A DNA stretch of 64,000 nucleotides from Paracoccaceae bacterium (lineage in GTDB: Bacteria; Pseudomonadota; Alphaproteobacteria; Rhodobacterales; Rhodobacteraceae), in contig JAKIUB010000005.1 of assembly GCA_021647745.1 (NCBI GenBank), positions 46,994-110,993 of the forward strand, read 5' to 3'. Shown here one piece after another: positions 8,958-20,531 of this stretch. The translations under genes were made by a program, and so were the position numbers. Numbering within the stretch: the first letter of the stretch is position 1; each line of letters starts with the position of its first letter. The notes below the pieces were generated by a model. The model searched no databases. It saw only the letters and a program-made list of their open reading frames with translations, and was not told where the DNA came from.

Positions 8958-9623
8958 ATGAAACCGACCCGCACCCTGATGCTGGAGCTGCTGTTTGCCG
9001 CGCTGGTGATTGCCGCACTGCTCTATGCCTGGCGCTCGGGGCTGCTTGCGAGCCTGCAAGCCGATATGAGCCGCTCGGCCATAGAGGGCTGGGTGGCGGG
9101 CGCGGGCCTGTGGGGACCGGTGGTGGTGGTGGCTTTGATGACCATCGCGGTTGTGGCCTCGCCCATCCCCAGCGCGCCGATTGCACTGGCGGCAGGGGCG
9201 GCCTACGGCCATACCGCCGGCACGATCTATATCGTCATCGGGGCTGAAGCCGGCGCGCTCATCGCCTTTGGCCTGTCACGCTTGTTCGGACGCAAGGCGA
9301 TATTGAAATGGTTTGGCTCCAAAGCCGATTTCGGGCTGCTTGGCTCTCAAAATGCCTTGACAATCACAGTTCTGGCCTCGCGGCTGATGCCTTTTGTGTC
9401 GTTTGATCTGGTCTCTTATGCCGCGGGGCTGAGCGCGCTGCATTTCTGGCGGTTTGCGCTGGCGACTTTGGCGGGCATTATCCCCGCCAGTTTTCTTCTG
9501 GCCCATTTTGGCGGCGAGGTCGCCAGCGGAGATATGGGCGCAGCAACATGGGGTGTGCTTGGCCTCGGCCTGATCACCGGTGCGCCGCTGCTGTGGGCGG
9601 CGCTGCGGCGTGGTAAATCTTAG
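8958..9623 (+). CDS. TVP38/TMEM64 family membrane protein
   Basis: This 221-residue integral membrane protein has about five or six hydrophobic segments. The central loop with a SRLFGRK motif and the following ASRLMPFVSFDLVSYAAGL match the VTT/SNARE-associated (DedA-like) domain. Members are linked to membrane-lipid scrambling or envelope homeostasis, but the specific role here is unknown. It starts 102 bases from the divergent smpB and is convergent with the small kinase-like gene at 9642. Confidence 0.8.
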   Translation: MKPTRTLMLELLFAALVIAALLYAWRSGLLASLQADMSRSAIEGWVAGAGLWGPVVVVALMTIAVVASPIPSAPIALAAGAAYGHTAGTIYIVIGAEAGALIAFGLSRLFGRKAILKWFGSKADFGLLGSQNALTITVLASRLMPFVSFDLVSYAAGLSALHFWRFALATLAGIIPASFLLAHFGGEVASGDMGAATWGVLGLGLITGAPLLWAALRRGKS

Positions 9624-9641
9624 GCCATTTCGTGCCCGTAC

Positions 9642-10010
9642 CTAGGCGGGAATGCGCACACCGTTTAGGGAGGCCATTTCGCGGGCATCCGGCTGCTCCC
9701 AAAGGGCTTCCATAAAGTCAAACATCTCCCGCTCGCTTTTGCGGGTCAGGCCGCAGTCAAATATCGCAGGGATATTCAGCTCCACCAGCCGCTCGGCCAC
9801 GCTTCGCATCTGCGCCCAGTTGCGCTCCACGCGGGGGTAGAACCATTCAAACAGATCGGTTTCAGGTTTGTCGGGGTTGTGCAGGCGCTGCATCCACTCA
9901 TCAATGGAAAACCGCAGGCCAGACACCTCTAGCGCCAAGGCCTCGGCATGGGTGGTTTTACCCGCCCCGGTCGCGCCGCATATCAGATATATGTCGGCGT
10001 GATCCGGCAC
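9642..10010 (-). pseudogene. Small P-loop kinase (AAA_33-like) with apparent internal deletion
   Basis: The 122-residue frame starts with Walker A CGATGAGKTT (11-20), then SIDEWM (35-40) and a Walker B-like AIFDCGLTR (82-90). Right after KSER it jumps to EMFDFMEALWEQPDAREM, which is the C-terminal end of this kinase family as I remember it. About 40-50 residues that should lie between, holding the lid and the PAEERWRRV-type arginines, appear to be missing, in frame. The GTG start at 10010 abuts the dapA stop (TAAGTG), so it is co-transcribed with dapA. It could be a degraded gene or a shortened functional one. Confidence 0.6.
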
Positions 10011-10883
10011 TTAGATCAGGCCTGCAAATTCCATTGCGGCCCTGATCTGCGCCTTGGTATCATCCAATAGCGTGGTCAGCGGGCGGCGCACATCTTCCTT
10101 GCACTTGCCCAGCAGCGATAGCGCATATTTCGCCCCCGCCACGCCCGGCTCGACAAAGATCGCCGTATGTAGTGGCAGCAATTTATCCTGATATGCAAGC
10201 GCCAGCGCATAATCACCTTTTAGCGTGGCCGCCTGAAATTCGGCGCAAAGCTCGGGGGCGACATTGGCGGTTACCGAAATACAGCCAACCCCGCCATGGG
10301 CATTAAAGCCCAGCGCCGAGGCATCCTCGCCCGAAAGCTGGCAGAAACCGCTACCGCAAGTGGCGCGCTGGTGGCTCACACGGGTGATATCTCCGGTGGC
10401 ATCCTTAACCCCGATAATACGCTCCAGCCTGGCCAGTTTGCCCATGGTTTCGGGGGTCATATCAACCACCGAGCGGCCGGGGATATTATAGATGATGATC
10501 GGAATATCGCTGGCGGCATGGATCGCTGTAAAATGGGCGATCAGTCCGCGCTGGGTCGGCTTGTTATAATAGGGTGTTACGACCAGTGCCGCATCGGCAC
10601 CAACCTCGGCGGCAAATTGCGCCAGTGCGGTGGCTTCGCGGGTCGAGTTGCTGCCTGCGCCGGCAATCACCGGAATGCGCCCCGCAGAAGTTTCCACGCA
10701 TATCCGCACCACATCGCGGTGCTCGCCGTGGCTCAGGGTCGGGGTTTCGCCGGTAGTGCCCACCGGCACCACGCCTGCGCTGCCCATCGCGATATGCCAC
10801 TCCACCAGTTCCTTCAGCGCCTTTTTGTCGACCTCTCCATTGGAAAATGGTGTGATGATCGCGGGAATGGACCCTGTAAACAT
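10011..10883 (-). CDS. dapA: 4-hydroxy-tetrahydrodipicolinate synthase DapA
   Basis: This 290-residue enzyme condenses pyruvate with aspartate semialdehyde in lysine and diaminopimelate synthesis. The Schiff-base lysine is K160 in GVKDATG, the catalytic tyrosine is Y132 and the substrate arginine is R137 (both in YNIPGR). The GTTGE motif (42-46) is also present. Length and motifs are standard. A GGAGG-type site precedes the ATG at 10883. In this window it lies close to a Slt-type transglycosylase, and both serve peptidoglycan metabolism. Confidence 0.96.
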   Translation of the reverse strand: MFTGSIPAIITPFSNGEVDKKALKELVEWHIAMGSAGVVPVGTTGETPTLSHGEHRDVVRICVETSAGRIPVIAGAGSNSTREATALAQFAAEVGADAALVVTPYYNKPTQRGLIAHFTAIHAASDIPIIIYNIPGRSVVDMTPETMGKLARLERIIGVKDATGDITRVSHQRATCGSGFCQLSGEDASALGFNAHGGVGCISVTANVAPELCAEFQAATLKGDYALALAYQDKLLPLHTAIFVEPGVAGAKYALSLLGKCKEDVRRPLTTLLDDTKAQIRAAMEFAGLI

Positions 10884-10961
10884 AGCTGCCTCCGTCGGAA
10901 AAGGGGATCAAGGCCTTGCACCATACAAAGCGGCGTGACACTAGCCGAGATATAGCCGAAT

Positions 10962-10979
10962 CGCAAGCCGAAGCTTGCG
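10962..10979. repeat. Perfect 7-bp hairpin between divergent genes
   Basis: CGCAAGC (10962-10968), tetraloop CGAA and GCTTGCG (10973-10979) form a perfect stem. It lies between the divergent starts of dapA (10883) and the sulfotransferase-like gene (11029), so it is unlikely to be a terminator. It could be an operator or a leader structure of the rightward gene. No T-tract follows. Confidence 0.45.
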
Positions 10980-11028
10980 TGACGGCGAGGCGCGGGCTAA
11001 TCAGGTTTGAAGCAACAAAAGAGCCGCT

Positions 11029-11919
11029 GTGCAAGATATTATCCTCCACCTTGGTGCCCATCGCACCGCTTCGACCTATGTGCAGGGCGTGCTGGCCAAA
11101 AACAGCGCCCGCCTTGGTGCGGCCGGCTTTGCCTCGCCCTCGCAGGAAAGCACCCGCGCCAGCCTGACAGCGGCAATCAGTTCCCGTTTTTCCCGCCAGC
11201 TACTTACCGGCGGGTTTGCAGGTTTTATTCACGATAACGCCATGGAAGGCGCCCGCACCCTGATCCTGTCAGACGAAAACTTCCTTGGTTTTCTCAATGA
11301 TATTTTTAGCCATCACGCCTTCTACCCCGATACCGGCCCACGCCTGAAACGCCTCGCAAATCTACTGCCGGCCCCGCCGGTAAAGGTGGTATTTGCCCTG
11401 CGGCCCTACACTACGTTTTTTCCTTCTGCCTATAGCCGCTGGATATCGCCGGGCCGGCCGGTGATGGCCCGGGATGAGGCCGCGTCGATCATCCTTGGCC
11501 TCGTGCGCGGCTGGCCAGACCTGATCGCGGATATCAGCGCCGCCTTTCCCGATAGCGAGCTGGTGCTGGCCGAATACCACAGCGATGCCGGCTTTGGTCT
11601 TTCACAGCTGCATAGCTTGCTCGGGTCGCTGGCCGACGAGCTGGATTTCACTACCGGATATCGCTGGAATCGCGGTATGTCCGCCTATCAGACCCACCGT
11701 TTTGAGGAGGCCCTGACCCACGGCCACCACAAAGGCGACAGCCCTGAAGAAATCCGCGCCCTGATCCGCCTCGGTCAGCCCCCCCTTGCCGCCGAGTTCT
11801 GGGATGGCCCCACCCGCCAAGCGCTGGATCGGCGATACAAAACCGATTTGGCTCGTATTATTGAGCAATATCCCGCTTTTGTGAGAACAAACTTGCCGGA
11901 AGGGCAAGACGCGCCCTGA
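11029..11919 (+). CDS. Sulfotransferase-like P-loop protein
   Basis: This 296-residue protein opens with HLGAHRTASTYVQ (residues 7-19), a variant of the HxGxHKTGTTxLQ phosphate-binding loop of PAPS-dependent sulfotransferases. A later FALRPYTTFFPSAYSRW stretch resembles their 3'-phosphate-binding segment (RxPxxxxxSxY). The usual lysine and glycine-threonine of the loop are replaced by R12 and A14-S15, so PAPS binding is not certain. It starts with GTG at 11029, just before the N-terminal strand. It is 41 bases upstream of the transglycosylase gene and may be co-transcribed. The acceptor is unknown. Confidence 0.55.
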   Translation: MQDIILHLGAHRTASTYVQGVLAKNSARLGAAGFASPSQESTRASLTAAISSRFSRQLLTGGFAGFIHDNAMEGARTLILSDENFLGFLNDIFSHHAFYPDTGPRLKRLANLLPAPPVKVVFALRPYTTFFPSAYSRWISPGRPVMARDEAASIILGLVRGWPDLIADISAAFPDSELVLAEYHSDAGFGLSQLHSLLGSLADELDFTTGYRWNRGMSAYQTHRFEEALTHGHHKGDSPEEIRALIRLGQPPLAAEFWDGPTRQALDRRYKTDLARIIEQYPAFVRTNLPEGQDAP

Positions 11920-11960
11920 TTCTCGTGCTAGAGTGGCAAAAAAAAGCAGACAGGCAAATC

Positions 11961-15180
<3,220 letters not shown>

Positions 15181-15199
15181 CCTGCTATCTTATAGTAGG
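15181..15199 (+). repeat. Short hairpin next to a start site
   Basis: CCTGCTAT (15181-15188), CTT and ATAGTAGG (15192-15199) can pair over 8 positions with one G-U pair. The right arm contains the AGG of the likely ribosome binding site (TAGTAGGAAA) of the gene at 15207. It could damp translation or mark the end of the aminotransferase message. Confidence 0.3.
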
Positions 15200-15206
15200 A
15201 AACCCC

Positions 15207-15617
15207 ATGAGCCTTGTTGTCCTTGCCCGTTTTTCCGGTGAAAAATCCACCTATATCCGTGTTCATATCATTATGGCGCTCAGCGGCGCGGTGCTGATCA
15301 GCGGCGCGCTGGCGCTGGCGGGAAACCCTGATTGGTGGGTCGGCATTGTTGGCTCTTTTGCCGGTATCGCCATGCGCGGCTTTTATATTGCGTCTGAGCA
15401 GCTCGGCTTTGAGTGGGTGCTGACCAAAACCGGTCTCGTCAGCCCCAATGAGCGGACCATCGGGCTGGATGAGATAAAATCTGTTCGTTCGTTGTTTGGC
15501 TCGGTGCAGGTGATCACCCGCGCCGGCGATAAATTCCTGATCAAGTATCAGGCAACACCCGAGATTGTGATTGCCGAGATCGAGCGTGCCATAGCCAATT
15601 ACGAGGCTCCATCATGA
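15207..15617 (+). CDS. Small two-helix membrane protein with PH-like C-terminal half
   Basis: This 136-residue protein has two N-terminal membrane segments (about 18-38 and 42-60) and then a soluble beta-rich half (FEWVLTKTGLVSPNERTIGLDEIKSV). The latter resembles the small bacterial PH/YcxB-type domains that follow paired membrane helices. AGGAAA precedes the ATG at 15207. It overlaps the next, similarly built gene by 4 bases (ATGA). I do not recognise a specific family and cannot assign a function. The pair sits between an aminotransferase and a degenerate dihydroorotase. Confidence 0.55.
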   Translation: MSLVVLARFSGEKSTYIRVHIIMALSGAVLISGALALAGNPDWWVGIVGSFAGIAMRGFYIASEQLGFEWVLTKTGLVSPNERTIGLDEIKSVRSLFGSVQVITRAGDKFLIKYQATPEIVIAEIERAIANYEAPS

Positions 15618-16159
15618 GCAACCCCGCCCCTGAAGAAATCCCGCTGCACCTTGATGATGGCGAGACCCTTCTGTGGCAAGGCAGCCCCGTGCGCCGCCCA
15701 CCTGACAAATCCGCGCTCAATGCCGCGGCCAATACGGTGGTCACATTGTCTCTGGCTTTTGGTTTTTTTGCCTACTGGATGATGATCCCTGACCTGACTG
15801 CGCTCCAGAATGCCTTGCTGGTGCCGTTTTTTATTTTGATCTTGCTTGCGGTATTGCCGCCGGTCAAGCGCTGGCGCCGTGCCCGCCGCTTTGTGGCCGA
15901 GACCCGCTATACCCTGACCAGCCAGCGCGCATTTGCTGTCGGGCCAGAGCATGGGGAAGCAGAGCATCGGGAGGAGGTTATCTTTGGTCCCGACACCCTG
16001 AGCTATCTGGCAGCCGCCCCCAAAAACACCCTGTCTCTGTGGAATGACAGCAGCGAGGCCCGCCGCACACCGCTCCATTTTTCCGGTCTGGAGGACACCG
16101 CCGTGCCGTTTGATATTCTGCAAGGCCATCAACTTGCGCGACTCTGGCCTGCTGACTGA
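15614..16159 (+). CDS. Membrane protein with bacterial PH-like domain
   Basis: This 181-residue protein begins with a short soluble stretch containing DGETLLWQGSPVRRP, which is typical of bacterial PH-domain membrane proteins. Two membrane segments follow (about 41-60 and 68-86), then a basic WRRARRF turn and a beta-rich part starting ETRYTLTSQRAF. That TRYxLTxxR stretch is the usual first strand of such PH domains. It is translationally coupled to the preceding small membrane protein, so the two may form a complex. Function unknown. Confidence 0.6.
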   Translation: MSNPAPEEIPLHLDDGETLLWQGSPVRRPPDKSALNAAANTVVTLSLAFGFFAYWMMIPDLTALQNALLVPFFILILLAVLPPVKRWRRARRFVAETRYTLTSQRAFAVGPEHGEAEHREEVIFGPDTLSYLAAAPKNTLSLWNDSSEARRTPLHFSGLEDTAVPFDILQGHQLARLWPAD

Positions 16160-16193
16160 GGCTTTTGTGCATTGCAGGCTTTGAATCAGGGGC

Positions 16194-16205
16194 ATATCCG
16201 GATAT
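16194..16205. repeat. 12-bp perfect palindrome upstream of the dihydroorotase-like gene
   Basis: ATATCCGGATAT is self-complementary. It lies 44 bases before the start of the gene at 16249 and could be a regulatory site. A related palindrome with a GGATATCC core occurs at 24861-24874. Confidence 0.3.
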
Positions 16206-16248
16206 ACCCGAGGGCAAACCGGCCCGCAAAATACCGAAAGAACACCCC

Positions 16249-17511
16249 ATGACCACCCTCGTCAATGCCCGCCTGATAGACCCCGAAACCGGCACCGAGC
16301 GCTTGGGCGGGCTACGCCTGGAGGCTGGCCTGATCGCCGAGATATTGCCCGATGGCAGCGAGGGTATTGATTGCGGCGGCAAATGCCTTGCGCCGGGGAT
16401 TATTGATATCGGTGTCAAGATAGGCGAGCCGGGCGAGCGCCACAAGGAAAGCTTTCGCAGTGCGGGTCGCTCGGCGGCAGCGGGCGGGGTCACCACCATG
16501 GTCACCCGCCCTGATACCACCCCGGCCATCGACAGCCCCGAATTGCTCGATTTTTTCAACCGCCGCGCTGCGGATATCGTGCCGGTCAATGTGCTGCCGA
16601 TGGCGGCGCTGACCAAGGGGCGGAGCGGCGGCGAGATGACCGAGATCGGGTTTTTGAAAGATGCCGGTGCGGTCGCCTTTACCGATGGTGACCGGCCGGT
16701 GCAAAACCCCAAAGTGCTGGCCCGTGCCCTGACCTATGCCGCTGATCTTGGCGCGCTGGTCATGGCTCACCCGCAAGAGCCAACCCTTTCAAAGGGCGCC
16801 TGCGCGACCTCGGGGCCGCTGGCCTCGCTGATGGGGTTGCCCGGTGTTTCGCCGCTGGCCGAGCGCATCCAGTTTGAGCGTGATATGGCGCTGGTCGAGA
16901 TGACCGGCGCGCGCTATCACGCCGACCAGATCACCACCAAAGCCGCCCTGCCGGCACTGGCGCGCGCCAAAAAGGCGGGGCTGAAGGTGACAGCCGGGGT
17001 CTCGGCCCATCATCTGACCCTCAACCAGCTTGATATCGAGGGCTACCGCACGTTTTTCAAGCTCAAGCCGCCGCTGCGCACCGAGGAAGACCGGCTCGCG
17101 GTGGTCGGGGCTGTGCAATCGGGGCTGATAGATATCATCTGCTCCATGCACACCCCGCAGGATGAAGAAAGCAAGCGCCTGCCCTTCGAGGAAGCCGCCA
17201 GCGGCGCGGTAGGTTTGGAAACCCTGCTGCCGGCCTGTATGCAGCTTGTGCATGGCGGGCATTTGAGCCTGCCCGAGCTGTTTTGTGCCCTGTCGCTCAA
17301 CCCCGCGAAATTGCTGGGGCTGGATGCCGGGCGGCTGGCGGTGGGCGCACCTGCTGATCTGGTTTTGTTTGATCCGAATAAACCCTTTGTGCTCAATCGC
17401 GCGGATATGCATTCCAAATCCAAAAATACCCCCTATGATCTGCGCCGCATGGAAGGCGTAGTGCTGCGCACCTATGTCGCGGGCAAGCAGGTCTTCCCGC
17501 TTGACGGCTAG
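16249..17511 (+). CDS. Dihydroorotase homologue lacking metal ligands (PyrX-like)
   Basis: This 420-residue amidohydrolase-fold protein aligns with dihydroorotases along its length (APGIIDIG, GGVTTMVTRP, SAHHLTL, LKPPLR, NPAKLLGL, ADLVLFDP). The metal-binding D-x-H-x-H is D53-I-G55-V-K57, so both zinc histidines are gone. The substrate arginine of HLREPG is a glycine, the HxxH equivalent reads YHADQ, and the catalytic DHAPH is SMHTPQ. It is therefore probably inactive as a dihydroorotase and may act as a structural partner of aspartate carbamoyltransferase, as PyrX proteins do. No pyrB is seen immediately upstream or elsewhere in the window. Confidence 0.85.
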   Translation: MTTLVNARLIDPETGTERLGGLRLEAGLIAEILPDGSEGIDCGGKCLAPGIIDIGVKIGEPGERHKESFRSAGRSAAAGGVTTMVTRPDTTPAIDSPELLDFFNRRAADIVPVNVLPMAALTKGRSGGEMTEIGFLKDAGAVAFTDGDRPVQNPKVLARALTYAADLGALVMAHPQEPTLSKGACATSGPLASLMGLPGVSPLAERIQFERDMALVEMTGARYHADQITTKAALPALARAKKAGLKVTAGVSAHHLTLNQLDIEGYRTFFKLKPPLRTEEDRLAVVGAVQSGLIDIICSMHTPQDEESKRLPFEEAASGAVGLETLLPACMQLVHGGHLSLPELFCALSLNPAKLLGLDAGRLAVGAPADLVLFDPNKPFVLNRADMHSKSKNTPYDLRRMEGVVLRTYVAGKQVFPLDG

Positions 17512-17535
17512 AGAGATAGCGCCTCTAATCACGCC

Positions 17536-18153
17536 ATGGACAGCATCATTAACCTTGTCATGACCTATGTGTTCTTTCTCGTCGCTGCCGGCAGCCCCGG
17601 TCCGGCGACGCTGGCCATTATGGCCACTTCAGCCACCATGGGCCGCAAGGCGGGGGTGCTGTTTGCCCTTGGTGTGGTTAATGGGTCGATCATCTGGGGC
17701 ATGCTGGCGGCCTTCGGGCTGCTGGCGATCCTCTCACAATTCGCATGGGCCTTTATGGTGCTGAAATTCGCTGGCGGTGCCTATTTGCTTTGGATGGCCA
17801 GTAAGGCGCTAAGGGTGGCACTCACGCCTGATGCCAAACCCCGGCCACCCGAAACCCGACACAAATACCTGTATTTGCAAGGCATGGCCCTGCATCTGAC
17901 AAACCCCAAAGCCTTGCTTTCATGGTCTGCAATTATCGCCTTTGGCGTGCCAAAAGACGCCCCGGCGGGCTACCTCATCGCCCTGCTGATCGGCTGCGCC
18001 GTCATGGCCTCACTCCTGTTCATCGGCTATGCGATGCTGTTTTCAACGCCCCGCATGATGGCGGGCTATCAGCGCCTGCGCCGCAAAATCAACGGCATTT
18101 TGGCGGCTGTTTTCGGCCTCGCGGGTATCAAGCTCCTCACCTCCAACGTATAA
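17536..18153 (+). CDS. LysE family translocator
   Basis: This 205-residue membrane protein has about six hydrophobic segments. The N-terminal SPGPATLAIMATSATMGRKAG stretch around residues 20-40 and LHLTNPKALLSW further on are the LysE/RhtB family signatures. Members export amino acids or related small molecules across the inner membrane. The start at 17536 lies 24 bases after the upstream stop. The substrate cannot be read from sequence. Confidence 0.88.
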   Translation: MDSIINLVMTYVFFLVAAGSPGPATLAIMATSATMGRKAGVLFALGVVNGSIIWGMLAAFGLLAILSQFAWAFMVLKFAGGAYLLWMASKALRVALTPDAKPRPPETRHKYLYLQGMALHLTNPKALLSWSAIIAFGVPKDAPAGYLIALLIGCAVMASLLFIGYAMLFSTPRMMAGYQRLRRKINGILAAVFGLAGIKLLTSNV

Positions 18154-18162
18154 GGTCTTACC

Positions 18163-18801
18163 ATGGTTCCATCCGTTTTTCGCTTTTGGGGTGCCCAGCC
18201 GGGTTGGGATGCGGCTTGGCCATGGCTGCTCGGTATTCTGGCCGTTGCCTATCTGCTTGGCTCCATTCCTTTTGGTCTTCTGGTCGGCAAGGTGATGGGG
18301 TTGGGCGATGTGCGCAAGATCGGATCGGGCAATATCGGGGCGACGAATGTTTTACGCACCGGCAATAAAAAGGCCGCCCTGCTGACTCTGCTGCTCGATG
18401 GCGGCAAGGGGGCAGTGGCGGTGCTGGTGGCGCGCTATCTTTACGGCGATACAGCAGCGCAGGCCGCGGCACTCGGTGTATTCCTTGGCCATATCTTTCC
18501 GGTTTATCTCGGGTTTCGCGGCGGCAAGGGGGTGGCGACCTTTCTTGGTATTCTGCTGGCGATCAACCCTTTTGTCGGCTTGGCGGCCTGTGCGACATGG
18601 TTGGCTACGGCGGCCGTTTTTCGCATGTCTTCGCTGGCCGCACTGGTAGCCGCGCTCAGCGCGCCGCTTTGGCTATGGGTGTTTGATCTGACCACCACCA
18701 CCGGCCTTGGTGTGGTGCTTGCCGCGCTGGTCTGGTTGCGTCACAGCGCCAATATCGGGCGTATTTTGCGCGGGAAAGAACCACGCATTGGCAAAAAATA
18801 A
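18163..18801 (+). CDS. plsY: Glycerol-3-phosphate acyltransferase PlsY
   Basis: This 212-residue inner-membrane enzyme has the three PlsY loops: GSIPFGLLVGK, IGSGNIGATNVLR and FRGGKGVAT. It acylates glycerol-3-phosphate with acyl-phosphate, the first step of phospholipid synthesis in most bacteria. It starts 9 bases after the LysE-type gene. The N-terminus is about 10-15 residues longer than in many homologues, with ATG at 18163 being the only good start before the first membrane segment. Confidence 0.95.
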   Translation: MVPSVFRFWGAQPGWDAAWPWLLGILAVAYLLGSIPFGLLVGKVMGLGDVRKIGSGNIGATNVLRTGNKKAALLTLLLDGGKGAVAVLVARYLYGDTAAQAAALGVFLGHIFPVYLGFRGGKGVATFLGILLAINPFVGLAACATWLATAAVFRMSSLAALVAALSAPLWLWVFDLTTTTGLGVVLAALVWLRHSANIGRILRGKEPRIGKK

Positions 18802-18887
18802 CAGATTTTCCAACTTTTATTGAGCAAGAAACGGGTGGTGGAAAACCCGGGTTTGGCTAGGGTATTCCAATAGCACGGAGACCTAGA

Positions 18888-19358
18888 ATGAAACTTGAAT
18901 TTCATCCATATGATAGCGCATGGGTAAAAAATATCCGCCAGGGCGGCGCGGATGATTACGGGCTGCCGGCGGAGCGGGCGGTTTCTGATGGCAAAGGCAA
19001 ACCTTGCCGCCACTGCCTGCAATATATACCGGTGGGTGCCGCAATGCTGATTTGCGCGGCGCGGCCCTTTCCTGTGAAGCAGCCCTACGCGGAGACCGGA
19101 CCGATATTCTTGTGTGCGGAGGCCTGCGCGGCCTATGCGGGCGAGGAGGTGCCACCGGTTTTGCAGGACAGCCCGGAATATCTGCTCAAGGGCTATAGCT
19201 CTGACTTTCGGATTGTGTATGGCACGGGGCAGATCACGCCGCAGGCAGAAATCGAGCGCGTGGCCACAAAGATACTGGCACAAACCGGCATTGCTTTTGT
19301 CGATGTGCGCTCGGCGCGAAATAATTGCTTTGCCTGTCGGGTGACAGGCGGGGCATAG
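18888..19358 (+). CDS. DUF1203 family protein
   Basis: This 156-residue protein has the features I associate with DUF1203: a cysteine pair (PCRHCLQ, about residues 40-43), PYAETGPIFLC with further cysteines, then SPEYLLKGYS and a final VDVRSARNNCFACRV. The family has no established function. GGAGACC precedes the ATG at 18888. It is probably a monocistronic gene; a CDF transporter lies convergent to it. Confidence 0.75.
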   Translation: MKLEFHPYDSAWVKNIRQGGADDYGLPAERAVSDGKGKPCRHCLQYIPVGAAMLICAARPFPVKQPYAETGPIFLCAEACAAYAGEEVPPVLQDSPEYLLKGYSSDFRIVYGTGQITPQAEIERVATKILAQTGIAFVDVRSARNNCFACRVTGGA

Positions 19359-19435
19359 GGTGTTTTCAGCGCGGTTGGCGCATATTGGCTTTGCCATGCA
19401 GCCGCCGGCAAAAAAAGAAGGGTTAGCCGAAGCGG

Positions 19436-20329
19436 TCAGCCAGCTCTTATCAGATCTTTATGGATGATCACATCCGCTTTTGGAAATGCCTCCAGTAAAC
19501 CTTGCTTGAGCGCGCGGCTGATATCATGGGCCTGTTGCAGGGTTTGCGCCCCGTCCAGCTCGATATGGACCTGCACAAAAAGCGTGGTGCCGGCGGTGCG
19601 GGTCTTGAGATCATGAAAGCCGTGCAGCCCGGGCCAGCCGGAGATGATGCCTTCAAGTTTTTCAAGGGTTTTGGCATCGGCCGAACGGTCCATCAAAGCA
19701 TCAAACGCCGCCCCGCCAATGCGATACGCGCCGTTGAGCAAAATCGCCGACGCCAGCAGCGCGATGATCGAATCAAGCTGGGGAAAGGCCAGAAACGACG
19801 ACACCCCGAGCGCGATCATCGCCCCGATATTGGGGATAAGATCGGCGACATAATGAAGGCTGTCAGCTGCCACAACCTTGGAGCCGGTCTGCCTGACCAC
19901 GCGGCGCTGCCAAAGCACCAGCATCAGAGTCACGGCAATGGATATCCCCATCACCAGCATGCCTTGTGCTTCGTTTTCCAGCTGGGCCGGCTCGTCGGCG
20001 ATCAAGCGGGATATAGCGCCGTAGCCGATAAAAACCGCTGCGCCCGCCAGCAAAACCGCCTGCCCGAGTGCGGCAAGATCTTCGGCCGAAGTATGGCCAA
20101 AGCGATGGTCTTCGTCGGCAGGGCGAGCGGCATAGATGATCGCCATCAGCGCGGTCATCGAAACCACCAGATCAAGCGCGCTATCCGCCAACGAGGCCGC
20201 AACCGAAAGCGCCCCTGTCGCCTGTAGCGCCCACAGCTTCAACCCGACCAGCGTCAGGGCGACCAACACCGAAGCTGCTCCTGCCGAGAGGTTAAGCTTG
20301 TGGTCGGGTTTTGCCGGGCCGGTGCTCAT
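19436..20329 (-). CDS. Cation diffusion facilitator family transporter
   Basis: This 297-residue protein has six membrane segments and a cytoplasmic C-terminal ferredoxin-like domain. Metal-site residues are visible as SLADSALD (segment 2) and HYVADLI (segment 5), the DxxxD and HxxxD pairs typical of zinc/iron exporters of the FieF type. The C-terminal part has FHDLKTR and VQVHIELD. The start at 20329 (MSTGPAK) is preferred; an in-frame ATG at 20419 adds 30 residues not typical of the family. It exports divalent metal from the cytoplasm by proton exchange. Confidence 0.9.
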   Translation of the reverse strand: MSTGPAKPDHKLNLSAGAASVLVALTLVGLKLWALQATGALSVAASLADSALDLVVSMTALMAIIYAARPADEDHRFGHTSAEDLAALGQAVLLAGAAVFIGYGAISRLIADEPAQLENEAQGMLVMGISIAVTLMLVLWQRRVVRQTGSKVVAADSLHYVADLIPNIGAMIALGVSSFLAFPQLDSIIALLASAILLNGAYRIGGAAFDALMDRSADAKTLEKLEGIISGWPGLHGFHDLKTRTAGTTLFVQVHIELDGAQTLQQAHDISRALKQGLLEAFPKADVIIHKDLIRAG

Positions 20330-20531
20330 GGCTGTGGCGTCAAAGGGAGCGTGGCATTGCGCTGCTGTGAGGGAAGGATCAAGGCCATATCGTCGCATCT
20401 CCTGTTGAATACCGCTCAAATAAGTGCCATTTGACCGGTAAGTAAACCGTTTCCCGTGTCAGGGTAGTTTATTTGTGACATTTAGCTATTTGCAAGTAAA
20501 ACCTGACTGCGCCATAAAAGGCCCAAAGATC

